Notes: generated from the sequence alone by a model not told the origin. Shown: positions 10,561-22,384, numbered from the stretch's first letter. The stretch: 64,000 nt of DNA from Aquatica leii (GCA_035610365.1 CM069432.1:279843482-279907481), one strand, 5' to 3'. A program made the numbers and translations.

Positions 10561-12841
10561 AGAAGAAAAAGAAAAAGAATTTGGAAATCTAAATAAATTA
10601 GTGAGAAGTAAGTGTTTAACGCGCGTGTCAGTGTAAATAAGTAGTGTGGCTAAATAAAACTAAATCATATCCGCAGATGGTATACAGTTACAGTGATATA
10701 TAAGATAATGTAAGTATTTTTTTTTAAATTGCTAGTTTGTTATTTTACTTAGGTTGTATTGTGTTTTTAATTATGTGTATAATAATTAATAACCGTGTAA
10801 ATAGTTTAAAATAAATTTAAAATGGAGCTAATACTAAATCAACTGTTTTTTTTTTTTGATACCGCAAAGTTGTTAAAATTTAACTAATATTAAAATGTTT
10901 ACAACAATTTTTGAATCATTAAATCACGTTTTATTTCTTTTGCAATGTGTCAACTAATATCGTAGCGTGTAATAAAAAACAAACTTCAATGTACATCATC
11001 ATAACATTAATTTATGAACATTATTTAGAAATGTTTGTGTAATAACGTGTCATCTTCTATTAATTATGATTTATTCAAGGTGTTGCTCATTAAATAAAAA
11101 GATTATGATAAAATAAATACAATACCAATAAGCATGTTAATTTTCTAATAACAAAGCTCTGTAGATAATATCTATAATAAACGTTGTACCAAAATTAATA
11201 ATGACAACCATTAGTCATTAGTGGTTGAGGGTTAATGTACTTCGTTTTTCCTATAGCTCTAGAATAGGAAGTAAACGTTGACAGGAGCTTCATGCTGTTT
11301 GGTTGCGACAAAGTGAACGCATTTCAGTAAATTTTCAGTTATTTATGACAGTCGCTTTTCGCGGATGGCATTTTAAAAAGTTTTTGTTTCAGGGCAGATG
11401 TCCAAAACTATTTATTGATCGAAAATATTGGAGCAAAACAAAGTCCATTGCGTAATCATTTTGCATGATTACAAAACTATAGTCTTTCAGATTGTGTGTA
11501 TTTACCACAAGTTTGTGTTTACTTTTGTTATAGTATAATGTTTCAAATCAAACTTGCCATGCAATTTTTGTTTGGCACCAGCAACTGCTTTGATCTGAAT
11601 ACTACAAAATTTTCTGGTTGGTCAGTGCGCAAGAAACATAATCAACGCCATTTTGATATGCAACAGTGCCAAAATGACACAGATGAATGGTAATTAAAAA
11701 AAAAATTTGACGAATTTTAATGCCACGTATGATAAATTCATAATTTTTTTTGTTCCCAATGTAGCGTGTAATGATCTATTTACAAAAAATTCTTCAAAAG
11801 ACTAAGGCGGTATGGTACCCGGAAAGGTATAAAAATATTTAAGCGACACGCACTAGAAACTACAAACAATAAACCTATGTTAAGCTAAAGGGCAATGACA
11901 GGAATTGGATCTATTCTATGTTGACGTCAGTAGCATATGATGTGCAAATATAAGTAGAATAAATTTAGAAATGACGTGTCAATGGCGGTAAGATATACTT
12001 AGCTCACATTTAGATCGAGCTTCCGTGGTAAATCGGTTTATAATATATTACTTACTAGCGTTGACTGAATAATACCTAGTTACCACATCAGCGCGCTTTC
12101 ACAAATTTTGCCAAAAACATAACAAATTTTATAAATAGAAGCTTAATGAATTTGTTAAATAGACGATTTAAATTTGACGCTAATTGAAATAGATATTAGG
12201 CAAACCTAAACAAGTTTAAGTTAAACAAATACACAATGACAAGGATATATCGAGACGATGAGTACAATCTTGTTATCCTTCTTGCATAACTTACTAGCGT
12301 GTGGAAATTAAATTCACCCAAAATAATTACTTCTGAAGATCCTATTTTTATATCTATTTCCATAGTTTGCTTAAACTGATAAATTCTAGAGACTTATTAG
12401 AATCACAAATCGTAGATTGTTTTATAAACATCGATTCAATTTTATTGGTACAATAATTTAACCGTATAGAAAATTTATTGATTTAGTTTTTTACGTGATG
12501 CTATTATAGAAGCTGGATACGCCACTGATTGCACATACATTCGCAGTTGCCCAAATATTTTCAATAGATATGTAGTTTTGATTTCTTTAAAAAACAAATA
12601 ATAGTGCAGACATTGTTATAATCGTTTGGTTATTTATTCTTGTTTTTTTTAACCAAATTACAAATTACATACAAACTACAACATAAAAATTAAAAAAAAA
12701 CTGCTCAATTTTGAACTTCGAGTAGGAGTGGAGGGTCACAAAACTTGTAGCATTGGTGACTTCTAAGAGTCTTGCAAACAACGTCACCATTCTCTACATT
12801 ACTTTAAAGATTCTCACAATAGTTTGGTTAAGCCCTCTACC
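10561..12841. other. AT-rich region, no recognisable gene
   Basis: 2.3 kb with many T and A runs (for example 10718-10727 and 10851-10858). Open frames such as 11496-11693 are short and show no motif. I see no terminal repeats. Confidence 0.5.
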
Positions 12842-13899
12842 ATGCTAAGACATAGAAACATTACGGCCTCGCTTAATAATGACTCTGTAGCGGTCCGAGC
12901 TGCACGAGGATGTCCGTAGGGGGAGTTCTCTCCCCGTTACTGTGGTGTTTGGTGGTAGGCGGACTGCTGAGGCAATTAAGTGAGGCAGGCTACAACACGG
13001 TTGGCTATGCCGACGACATAGTGATTCTGGTACGTGGCAGATTTGAAGAGACCGTATCAGTTGTGATGCAGAGATCCTTAAATATAGTTGAACGGTGGTG
13101 TAGAGAAGAGGGCTTGTCGGTCAATCTGGCAAAAATGAACCTCATTCTCTTCTCGCGAAGGAAAGGCCAGACAAAGCTAAAGAGCATAGCAATGTACGGA
13201 GCCAAGCTACAGGTAGTGAGGGACGGCAAATACTTGGGCGTAACATTAGAGCAGGGGCTAACCTTCAAACCACACCTAGAGAGAATAACGAACAAAGTCA
13301 CAAAGTCCTTGTGGGCTTGCAGGCGAGCGTTCGGAAACAAGTGGGGCTTATCTCCAAAGATGACCCACTGCATATACACTCGAATGATCAGACCGATCAT
13401 TACGTACGCGTCACTGGTGTGGTGGCATAACTCCTTCACTCAGAGGGCAATACAGACACGCAGCAAGGTACAGCGCAGAGCTTGCCTTGGAATCACGGGG
13501 GCAATGACAACCACCCCGACGGCAGCCATGGAGACTCTCCTGGACCTGCCGCCACTACACCTAGTAATTAGGGCGGAGGCACTCAGAGGGGCATACCGTC
13601 TGAGAGTCAACGGCGAGGAGGGATTGTCAAGGGTGGGGCATTCGACCATCTTTGACGAGATCTCTAAAGACAAAAACCTCAGTATGATAACTGAGAGAAT
13701 ACCCAAAACAGTTTGTCCTATTTAACTGTTTAAGACAACAATCCCCACCCCTTACGACTGGGAAAACAATTCCAACAAAACAAAGCTAAATGGAATCGTG
13801 TATTACACAGAAGGTTTAAAACCACTAAGGGCACTGGCTCTGGAGTGTACGGGAGCAATGGACAGGGCTGCAGAATCTCTATAAGCCTAGGTCAAAAAG
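12842..13899 (+). pseudogene. R1/I-type LINE: RT second half and start of RNase H (left part)
   Basis: 5'-truncated LINE pol. MLRHRNITASL and RAARGCP at 12842-12917 are the RT blocks before the active site. At RGCPQGG the Gln codon reads TAG and one G is lost, so the frame shifts. The open frame 12910-13725 (271 codons) then gives GGVLSPLLW, VGYADDIVIL (catalytic YADD), KYLGVTLEQGLTF and the long C-terminal RT region. After TAA 13723-13725 the text continues into RNase H at about 13800, where the first catalytic motif reads YYTEG (Glu where Asp is usual), followed by a one-base loss and GTGSGVYGSNGQ. At 13899 a copia element interrupts RNase H; the gene resumes at 22984. Confidence 0.85.
13895..13899. 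repeat. Copia target duplication, left copy
   Basis: AAAAG, identical to 22984-22988. Confidence 0.85.
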
Positions 13900-14082
13900 T
13901 GTTGTTAAATAATTGTCAAACCTGTATATTGTACTGGTGGGTACGTGAGACACTACTTCATTAGTATGTAACAATATATTTACAGTTAGTTAGCATGTGT
14001 ATCTGTGTATTGCCTCGTTTTACATCGATCATGTATTAAATAATCTTTAGTATTCTCTAGTTTGTGTATCCACGAATCAACA
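13900..14082 (+). repeat. Copia 5' LTR
   Basis: TGTTGTTAAA...GAATCAACA, 183 bp, with TG...CA ends. It differs from the 3' LTR at two positions (AAACC/AACCC near the start and AAATAATC/AAATCATC near 14041). Confidence 0.93.
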
Positions 14083-14100
14083 GGTTATGGGCCCAGTTAC
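14083..14100 (+). promoter_or_regulatory. Copia primer binding site
   Basis: GGTTATGGGCCCAG directly after the LTR. It resembles the Drosophila copia primer site, which pairs with an internal half of initiator Met tRNA. Confidence 0.7.
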
Positions 14101-14192
14101 GTTGTCATAATTTAAATAATACAAATAGAGAAAAACTACCGAGATCCGTATAAATTTATCATTTTATACACGCATACAATACACGTGAGGAA

Positions 14193-15790
14193 ATGGCGAA
14201 TCCTCAAGATGAAAATACCGAATTGGAACTTCTCCGTGAACAGCTGGAACAAATGAGAAACAGTTTAGCAAATTTAGCAAGCACTCGTCGAGCCACCATC
14301 ACTACAACATCTCATTCAATCGGAGGTTTACCTGATGCTAAGCACTTGGATGGACATTCAAATTTTGCTGAATGGAAATTTTGGATGAAAAACTTTCTTG
14401 TAGATTCAGGTCTGTGGATGTGCATTGAATTTGATGAAACTGAGGTAGTAGATGCGGATTTGGATCGTCGCCTTTGGCTAAGATAAATTTGTCTGTAAGA
14501 AGTCATGTCGCTTCCATTACTAAGAAGGCAACAACTGCAAAAGAAGCATGGGATGCTCTGATTAACATGTATGAAGATAAAGGTTCAGTTAGAATTGTGG
14601 GTTTGTTGTCGAGTATATTGCAGTTGAAATATGAAGATTGTAAATCGATGGAGGAATTTATCAACAAATTCTTGAGTATAGCGGAACAATTAGAAAATGC
14701 AGGTGAACCCCTAAAAGATACTGGTATGTGGGGATTTATTTTGGCAAAGTTGCCTGAAGAATTCAAACCATTGGTACTTGGGATCAGGGGATCTAATCAA
14801 GAAACAACTGTCGACTTTGTGAAGAACTTACTACTCCAGCAAGATATCAAACTGAATTCTGGAAAACATATTGAGAATACTGTACTGTCAGTCCGTAGCA
14901 AAAATAAACCATCTTTGGGTGTAAGATGTTATAATTGCAATGCTCGGGGTCATATGTCTAATAACTGTAGAAAACCGAAGAAAAGGAACCAACAAGGAGG
15001 TAAAGTGCAGGACAAGCAGATTCCGTCAACATCTACTGCAGGTTCTTGCTTTCTTGTCCGTGATGAGTCCTTTCCCGATGATTATAATTGGTATCTCGAT
15101 TCAGGTGCCACCGTTCATCTAACAAAACAGTCATATGACACATTTCAGAAGAAGGAGACACAGTTGATTCGCATGGCCAATGGACAAACTGTTAGCAACT
15201 CCGGAGTTGGTGATGTAGCAATACCATTGTCTACCAACCATACATTAATTGCTGAAAATGTTGCTTCTGTGCCAGACTTAAAGTTGAATTTGTTAAGTGT
15301 CAGTCAGATACTTAAGAAACCGTTAAACTTATCTATTATTTTTGACAGTAAACAGTGTAGAATTGTTAAAGAAACTATAAGTGTCAGTGAATCAAACGTA
15401 TTGGGCACTGGAACATTAGTTAATGGACTATACCGATTAGATCGTGCTCCAGATCGAGAAATAGTAAGTACGGTTACCACTGAATTAGATAACTATAGTT
15501 TGTGGCACAATCGATTGGGACACTTGAACTCAAGCTCAATGTATAAATTAAAAAGCATAACTGATGGTCTGCATTTCAATAAGGAATCCAATGTTCCTTG
15601 CAAATATTGCATACAAGGAAAAGCAAACAAAAACCCGTTTCCTAAACATGCTAGTCGTAGAGCAACACGCGTACTGGGTTTAGTCCACTCTGATTTATGT
15701 GGACCAATGTCGATTGATTCTAAGGGTGGTGTCAAATATGTATTAACTTTTGTAGACGATTATTCGCGTAGATGTTTCACATATTTTTGA
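14193..15790 (+). pseudogene. Copia gag, protease and integrase N-terminus
   Basis: ATG 14193 opens the capsid part (EWKFWMKNFL near codon 60). One base is lost near 14480, so the frame ends at 14486 and coding continues in 14474-15790 (438 codons open). There follow capsid (TAKEAWDAL), a zinc knuckle CYNCNARGHMSNNC (14925-14970), the protease active site WYLDSGATVHLT (15090-15125), the pre-integrase zinc domain LWHNRLGHL with CKYCIQGK (15500-15625), and the first integrase catalytic Asp in VHSDLCGPM (15680-15710). At 15770-15800 two single-base losses, one in a T run, shift the frame again. Intact copia elements carry one frame of this kind of about 1,400 codons. Confidence 0.92.
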
Positions 15791-15827
15791 AATCCAAAAT
15801 GAAGTTTTTGGACAGTTTGTTGATTTT

Positions 15828-16982
15828 GTGAACTTTGTAGAGAATCAAACAGAACAAAGATTGAAATGCCTTCGCACTGACAATGGCACTGAATATGTCA
15901 ACAGGTCAATGATCACTTATTTACGGCAGAGAGGTATACACCATGAAAGAACCGTACCAGATACTCCTCAGCAGAACGGTGTTGCAGAGCGTATGAATCG
16001 CACTCTCCTTGAATGTGCCAGATCGATGCTGTTCTCATCAAATTTAACCAAAGAATTTTGGGCCGAAGCTATCAACACTGCAGCTTATCTTCGAAATCGT
16101 TGTCCTACTCGAGCACTACAAAACTCGACACCAGAGGAAGCATGGACTGGTGAGCGACCGAACCTCAATCATGTACGTACATTTGGTTGTACTGCATTTG
16201 TTCACATTCCACAATCGCAAAGAAGTAAACTCGAACCGAAAGCCTGGGAAGGAATTTTCTTAGGATATAGTGAGCAAACCAAAGGCTACAAAATTTACAA
16301 TCCCAAAACTAATAAGTACCATTTGGCCCGTGATGTTAACTTTATTGAAGACCAGATGGGCATGTTAACACAGTCAAGTAGTAGTCATTTGTCAAATGGA
16401 AATGATGCTCAAATATCACCATCATCGGAAGAAATACGTTTCACTACAACCTCAACTACAATCGAGCCGTTATCAGATGATTTGCTACAGAGAACATCTG
16501 CCGATTCAAGACCTAATTCTTCTACATCAACATCTTTGATCCACGAAACTGCAAATGACAGTAATTTACCAGTGGGTACAGACAATACAGAAGTTGGTGA
16601 AGAAAGTAGTTTCCCGAAACGTGTGAGTAAACCTAATAAACACATTTTTAATGAAGATTTTATATGTAATCAAGCAATGCTGTGTACATCGAGTCCTACC
16701 ACCGAGCATGAAGCACTTGCAGGAGAAGATGCTGATAAATGGCGAACAGCTATGGAAGAAGAGATGGAGTCTCATCATCTGAATAAATCATGGACTGCTT
16801 CTGAACTTCCACCTGGTCGTAAAGCCATTACAATGCGATTGGTTTTCCAACCTAAACTAGGTCCTGATGGAACTGTAATCCGCTACAAACCGAGATTGGT
16901 CGCCAGAGGATGCTCTCAAACTAAGGGTACAGAGTATGAGGAGACGTTTAGAAGAAATTTATATCAAACTTCCAAACGATGA
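15828..16982 (+). pseudogene. Copia integrase core and RT N-terminus
   Basis: Continuation of the copia polyprotein after the frame break. LRTDNGTEYVNR carries the second integrase Asp and TPQQNGVAERMNRTLLE the catalytic Glu. FLGYSEQTKGYKIY is the integrase C-terminal block. A Ser/Thr-rich linker covers 16370-16640. KPRLVARGCSQTKGTEYEETF (16890-16950) is the start of RT. There the text jumps directly to EEIYIKLPNDE, which normally lies roughly 80-90 residues further on, so the RT segment with the first catalytic Asp is missing. Confidence 0.9.
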
Positions 16983-17764
16983 AATTTGTCGACTACAGAA
17001 ATCAGTTTATGGCCTTAAACAAGCTAGTCGTGTTTGGTATCTGAAATTGGATAAAGTATTAAAACAACTTGACTTTAAGCCATCATGTCATGATACTTGT
17101 GTCTACACACGAGTCCAGGACGAAGAATTACTTATAGTGGGAGTGTATGTAGATGACATCCTTATCCTCAGCAATAGTGAAGAGGGGAAGTGCAGTCTAA
17201 AAGAAAATCTAATGGAAATCTTTTCAATGAAAGACTTAGGTCCGTTACACCACTGCCTAGGTATACGAGTAAGAAAACAAAATGGGAACATAATCCTTGA
17301 TCAGGAACATTACCTAAAACATGTCCTAGAGAGGTTCAATATGGGTGATTGCAAACCAGCTTCAACCCCTTTAGATCCGAATACGAAACTCTCAAAAGAC
17401 ATGGAACCAAAGACAACAGAAGATATAGAAGCAATGAGAAAAATTCCATACCGTGAAGCGCTAGGCAGTATAATGTATGCTGCGTACGCAACAAGACCCG
17501 ACCTAGCATTTGCAGCTGGCATGCTAAGCCGATTTAACGCAAATCCGGGGCCTGCTCATTGGTCGGCTGTGAAGAGACTTTTCCGATATATAAAAGGTAC
17601 TCTTACACTGGGATTGGTGTATTCTAAAGATGACATGGAAGCATATGCGTACAGTGATTCAGATTGGGCTGGTTGTCAAGACGATCGCAGATTCACTACT
17701 GGATATGTTTTCGTGTTCTCCGGAGCCGCTATATCCTGGAACACAAAGAAACAACCAACTGTGG
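16945..17764 (+). pseudogene. Copia RT C-terminal part and RNase H (left part)
   Basis: Open in one frame to the gypsy insertion. Motifs: QKSVYGLKQASRVWY, VYVDDILIL (catalytic YVDD, 17145-17172), DLGPLHHCLGI, CKPASTPLD, and ATRPDLAFAAGMLSRF. RNase H follows with YSDSDWAGCQDDRRFTTGY and ISWNTKKQPT. The frame is cut at Thr-Val by the gypsy LTR at 17765; it resumes at 22384 with LSSTEAEYMAL. Confidence 0.92.
17760..17764. repeat. Gypsy target duplication, left copy
   Basis: TGTGG, identical to 22380-22384. Confidence 0.85.
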
Positions 17765-17958
17765 TGTTGTGTATGTAGTTGTAAATGTAATTAAGTTTAA
17801 TAAAACGTATTTTGTAGTTTATAACTTAATATTTATTGCCATTAACTTTTACCCAAAAACGTATATTTCGCCATTTTTATAAATCATCCTCTCTTATATT
17901 CGCGCAAGCGTCTGTACCTTATTTTGTATATGTATTTTGAATATTTAAAAACATAACA
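17765..17958 (-). repeat. Gypsy 3' LTR
   Basis: TGTTGTGTATG...AACATAACA, 194 bp, TG...CA ends. It has G where the other LTR has A (14th base in plus orientation, 17778 versus 22199). Confidence 0.95.
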
Positions 17959-17973
17959 TTTCCTTCCTTACCG
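17959..17973 (-). promoter_or_regulatory. Gypsy polypurine tract
   Basis: On the minus strand GGTAAGGAAGGAAA runs straight into the 3' LTR. It is the expected plus-strand primer position. Confidence 0.8.
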
Positions 17974-18105
17974 TAACTTAATTTCTAACAAGTAAGCTAA
18001 TTAAATTAACAAAGAACACAAATGTAATAACTGATAACTAAATGGTAATGTAACAATTCGTAACAAAAGAAATACATTGATTGTAATATAAAATTGTAAC
18101 AAAAG

Positions 18106-19563
18106 TTATAAATTCATTCTTACAACAGGATTGCGAATTCTTGTCGATTTTCGCAAAATAGGTACATTTTCAGTAAGCGTACATTCAGGCATTTTATTTT
18201 TATTTTCTGAACTATTTGACTGTATGTTTTCATTAGTGGTACTCGAAATGGTTACGTGCGTATTATTATCAATATGTTTTTCTGTTACGTTTTCATACTG
18301 ATTTGTAGGAAATAGTCTCTCTTTCGGTGTATTGACTCCTATAACTCTTAACTGATTAATGTGTCGTCTCCAAATTGGTCCGTGATCTAATTTAATATTG
18401 TAGTGTAGTAAACCTAATTTTTTAATAACTATTCCAAATTTCCATTTTTCATGAAAATAGTCTCGTGCTGCAACTCTACTACCTAATCTAATTTCTTTAA
18501 CATTTGACACGATCGCGTTTCGATTTTCATATGTTTCCGGTTTAATTAAATCAATTCGCGACCTAATCTCTCTCCCAAACATTAGTTTTGAAGGGCTTAC
18601 ATTTGTACTAGAATGTGGCATTTTTCTATATTGTAAAAGTAATTTACATAATTCATGTTCTCTACTATTTCCTTCGCAATACATTGCTTTTAATGATTTT
18701 TTTAAAATTTGTACGTATCTTTCACACTGACCATTAGTTGCTGGGTGATAGGGAGCTGAATATTTGTGTATAATGCCGTTGTTACGTAAAAATTTTTGAA
18801 ATTCGTAAGACTTAAATTGTGTGCCGTTATCGCTAACTAACACTTTGGGTATACCATAAGTACTAAAAATTCTCCTGCAATTTTGAATTGTAATTGCAGT
18901 TGTCATGGACTTGGTAAAAATAATTTCAGGCCATTTACTAAACGCGTCAACTAAAATGAAATAGTAACCGCCGTTAAATGGACCAGCGTAATCTACATGT
19001 ACTCTTTCGAAACATGATTTTGGTGTTTCCCAAACGTGGTTATCAACCGGAATTGCATTATTTCGTAACTTATTGCATTCGTAACAATTTTTAGAAATGT
19101 TTTCTATGTCGTTATCAATGTTTGGCCACCAGCAGTAGCTTCGAGCTAAACCTTTCATTTTAACAATACCAAAATGTCCCGTATGTAGTTCTTCTAATAT
19201 TGTTTTTCTTAACTTTGTAGGAACTAATACTCTTTGACCTCTCATTATTATACCGGATTGTAACGAAAATTCGTTTTGATTAATATTGAATCTGAATTTT
19301 TTATTTACTGTTTGTCCCGTTTGTAAACCAAGAAGTAAATCTTTTAATATTGCGTCGTTTTTTGTGTGAAAAGCTAAATCTTGTACATTAGTAGGTAAAG
19401 TTTCTATTAAATTTAATTCAAATGAATCTGATACATCATATTTAATTAATTGTTCAGATTTAATAGGTAATCGCGATAAAGCGTCTGCATTGTAGTGCGA
19501 GTTTGTATTTTTGTAAGCTATATCGTAATTAAAACCTTGTAAGTACATTGCGTAATGTTGCAT
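18106..19563 (-). pseudogene. Gypsy RNase H tail and integrase
   Basis: 485 open codons. The first residues finish RNase H (MQHYAMYLQGFNYDIAYK, then NADALSRLP). The integrase zinc domain is H-x-GHFGIVK... WWPNIDNDIE... CYECNKL. The catalytic triad lies in VHVDYAGPF, VSDNGTQFKSYEF and YHPATNGQCERYVQILK. The C-terminal region has WKFGIVIKKLGLLHYNIKLD and ends near 18106. It is in a different frame from the preceding RT frame because one A appears to be missing in an A run near 19592. Apart from that, all catalytic residues are present. Confidence 0.93.
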
Positions 19564-19591
19564 TCTTGTAGCGCTAAGTGTAGGTAAACTT

Positions 19592-20977
19592 TTATTTTGG
19601 CGAAAAAATTTGTAACAGTGGTTTATGATCTGTAATTAAAGTAAAACGTTTTGCGCACAAGTAATTGTAAAATTTTTTTACCCCAAAAATTAAACTGTAA
19701 GCTTCCTTATCGATTTGGGAATATTTTTGTTGTGTGACAGATAAAGTTTGAGACGCAAATTGTATCGGTCGTTCTGTACCATCCGGAAAAATATGTGAGA
19801 GAACCGCACCAACCCCATAAGGTGACGCATCAGTAGCTAAAATTAGTTTCAAATTTGGATAAAAATGACAAAGAACATTTTTAGAAGTTATTATTCTTTT
19901 TGCTGTATCAAAAGACTTTTGACATTCTTTTGTCCACTTGAACTGATATTGGTTACTTAATAAATTGTTTAAGGGTTTTAAAATTGAACTTGCGTTTTCA
20001 ATAAACCTTCGATAATAATTAATAAGCCCAATAAACGATCTAACCTGAGTTCTATTTTGTGGAATAGGTGCTTTTGTAATAGCATCTATTTTATGTTTGA
20101 CTTTTGAAATACCATCTTTATTAATTTTAAATCCGCAATATTCTATTTCGTCTTTTAAAAATTCGCTTTTTTCTAAATTAATTTTTAAATTATGTTCTTT
20201 TAATTTACTTAAAACATTATCTAGTCTTTGTAAATGTACCTCTGTAGAGGGCCCCGTAACTTTAATGTCGTCTAAAAACACGGACACTCCCGGAATGCCT
20301 TGTAATAATTGTTCCATTAAACGCTGCCATATGGCCGGTGCACTAGCAATTCCAAACATTAACCTATTTGAGCGGAATAAACCTTTATGCGTATTTAATG
20401 TAAGCAAATGTTTCATTTCGTCTTTAACTTCTAGATGTAAATATGCTTTTTTGATATCAATTTTTGAAAATTTTGTGCCACCCGACATTTGAGAGAGTAA
20501 ATCATCTGTTGTAGGTAACGGATGCTCGTCTATTTGTATGTATGGGTTTAAAGTAGTTTTAAAATCCCCACAAATTCGAACCTCCCCATTAGATTTAACA
20601 ACGGGAACAATGGGTGTAGCCCATTCTGAAAAATTTACTTTTTGTAAAATACCTTGAGAAACTAAAGAGTCAATTTCGGCTTCTACTTTATCACGTAATG
20701 AAAACGGAACAGTTCGCGGTTTCATAAAAACTGGTTTCGTATTTTGTTTAAGAAATATCGAAGCTTGTATACCTGATATTTTTCCAATTGAAGGATCAAA
20801 TAGATCTTGGTATTTGTCAAGTAATTTTGATAATTTGGTATTATCGTTCACATAGTTAACTTCATGTAAATTTAGTTTTAAAGCACGTATCCACTGTCTT
20901 CCCACCAAAGAAGTTCCTTTGCCTTCAACTACATATAAATCTAGGGATAATTTAGTATCCTGATGTTGTACTTCCAC
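19592..20977 (-). pseudogene. Gypsy protease end, reverse transcriptase and RNase H
   Basis: 461 codons. The frame is open from about 21027, so the stated ATG is not a true start. LVGRQWI closes the protease. RT blocks: VRICGDFKTTLNPYI, KIDIKKAYLHLEV (first Asp), LMFGIASAPAIWQRLM, VFLDDIKVTG (catalytic DD) and RSFIGLINYYRRFI. RNase H: LATDASPYGVGAVLSH, DKEAYSLIFGVKKF and LITDHKPLLQIF. Catalytic residues look intact. It is separated from gag-protease by a minus-one frame difference near 21025, and from integrase by another break near 19592. Confidence 0.95.
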
Positions 20978-21009
20978 TGAAATTACACCTAAAACATTTA
21001 ATTTATTTT

Positions 21010-22095
21010 TTACAATATGTTGCTAATTTTATATCTGTTTCTGTGTAATACTATATTTGAAAAATATTTATAATAAATTTCTTCATTTATTAATGTAACT
21101 GCTGCTCCAGAATCAATTTCAAAGGGTATTTGTATCTTATTAATTAATAGTGTAATCATAAATTTTTCACTTGAACATTTAGAATCAATATTTAAGATTT
21201 CGTCAACTACATTTATTTTGTTACTTCTTAAACAAGTTTTTTGTAAGTGACCGGGTATTTTGCAGTTATTGCAGAATAGATTTGTTTTTTTACAATTATT
21301 TGCTAAGTGATTTGTATCACCACAGCGATAGCATTTTGTAATTTTACCTTTAAATGAACTTGAATTAGCGTTTGAATTTGATTCTGTTTTCAAAAGATTT
21401 TTAAAAGGTCGTTTATGTTTAAAATTTTGCTTATTACTAGGGTTAGTTGTTAGTAGTTCTTTATTTTTAATGTTAGAAACGTGCAATTTATGAATGTTAG
21501 TTTTTGAATTAAAATTAAATTGATTACTGTCATTTTCGGAAGCTTCTATGCTAGTTGCAATTTCTACAGCTCTATCCAAATCTAAATTGCGTGTCTCCAG
21601 TAATCTTGCTTGAATTTTTCTTGATTTAAGCCCAAACACAAATTGATTTCGTAAAGCGCTTTTAAGGTAATCGCCGAATTTGCAGTTTATGGACATCTTT
21701 TGTAATGCTAATAAAAATTCTTGAATTGATTCCCCATTTTCTTGTTTTCTGTTTTGAAATCGAAAAATTTCCGCAATCTCGAGAGGTGCAGGATTGTAAA
21801 AACTATCCATTGTTTGAACAATTTCTTGATATGTTCCACTTTCTGGAAATCCCGGTGCGTATTTATCGCAAAGTGTATCGTACGCTTCTGCCCCCATATA
21901 ATGTAATAAATACGGCAGCTTCATTTCGTTAGGAATTTTAAAAACTTGAAACGCACCTTCTAATCGTTTAACCCATCTGGACCATCGCGTTTTTGATGTA
22001 TCAAAAATTTCAACTGTAAATGTTGATTGTATTTGATAAGCAATTGGTAAACTTGCTATTTCCGTATCTTTATCGGTTTGCGTTATTTTTGGCAT
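21010..22095 (-). CDS. gag: Gypsy Gag with N-terminal part of protease
   Basis: 361 codons from ATG 22095, the first start after the primer site. Residues 1-180 form the capsid region (WSRWVKRLEGAF, KLPYLLHYMGAEAYDTL, then FVFGLKSRKIQARLL). Two zinc knuckles follow, CYRCGDTNHLANNC and CNNCKIPGHLQKTC, near residues 255-295, and bind the RNA genome. The protease active site FEIDSGAAVTLI lies near residue 325. The frame ends soon after, inside the protease; the rest of the protease is in the next frame. This could be a programmed shift, but no classic slippery heptamer is visible, so a lost base or assembly error is likelier. Confidence 0.92.
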   Translation of the reverse strand: MPKITQTDKDTEIASLPIAYQIQSTFTVEIFDTSKTRWSRWVKRLEGAFQVFKIPNEMKLPYLLHYMGAEAYDTLCDKYAPGFPESGTYQEIVQTMDSFYNPAPLEIAEIFRFQNRKQENGESIQEFLLALQKMSINCKFGDYLKSALRNQFVFGLKSRKIQARLLETRNLDLDRAVEIATSIEASENDSNQFNFNSKTNIHKLHVSNIKNKELLTTNPSNKQNFKHKRPFKNLLKTESNSNANSSSFKGKITKCYRCGDTNHLANNCKKTNLFCNNCKIPGHLQKTCLRSNKINVVDEILNIDSKCSSEKFMITLLINKIQIPFEIDSGAAVTLINEEIYYKYFSNIVLHRNRYKISNIL

Positions 22096-22164
22096 GCTTG
22101 TAATGTAGATAAATCCAATATAATGTAATGTAATTTGTACGTACGTATTTTGTAGTGGCTTCTT

Positions 22165-22182
22165 TTAAAATCCTCGTCGCCA
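22165..22182 (-). promoter_or_regulatory. Gypsy primer binding site
   Basis: On the minus strand TGGCGACGAGGATTTTAA starts 3 bases after the 5' LTR. It is of the TGG-initiated tRNA-3'-end type; TGGCGAC is seen in elements primed by Arg tRNA. The tRNA is not proven. Confidence 0.65.
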
Positions 22183-22185
22183 ATT

Positions 22186-22379
22186 TGTTGTGTATGTAAT
22201 TGTAAATGTAATTAAGTTTAATAAAACGTATTTTGTAGTTTATAACTTAATATTTATTGCCATTAACTTTTACCCAAAAACGTATATTTCGCCATTTTTA
22301 TAAATCATCCTCTCTTATATTCGCGCAAGCGTCTGTACCTTATTTTGTATATGTATTTTGAATATTTAAAAACATAACA
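22186..22379 (-). repeat. Gypsy 5' LTR
   Basis: 194 bp, 193 identical to the LTR at 17765-17958. Confidence 0.95.
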
Positions 22380-22384
22380 TGTGG
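22380..22384. repeat. Gypsy target duplication, right copy
   Basis: TGTGG, the partner of 17760-17764. Confidence 0.85.

Larger units (their letters stand above)
17765..22379 (-). mobile_element. Ty3/gypsy retrotransposon, nearly intact, nested in copia
   Basis: 4615 bp, minus strand, bounded by 194-bp LTRs that differ at one base and by a 5-bp TGTGG duplication. The gag-protease and pol frames are long and cover every expected domain, with no envelope gene. Only two one-base frame breaks are visible. This is the youngest insertion in the window by LTR identity. Confidence 0.95.

Noticed and set aside
13005..13706. Minus-strand frames of 144 and 88 codons
   Set aside because: Shadows of the LINE RT frame, whose YADD and YLGVTL motifs are clear.
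21005..21035. Programmed ribosomal frameshift between Gag-protease and Pol of the gypsy
   Set aside because: No slippery heptamer in the short overlap, and the break lies inside the protease domain; a lost base or sequence error is simpler.
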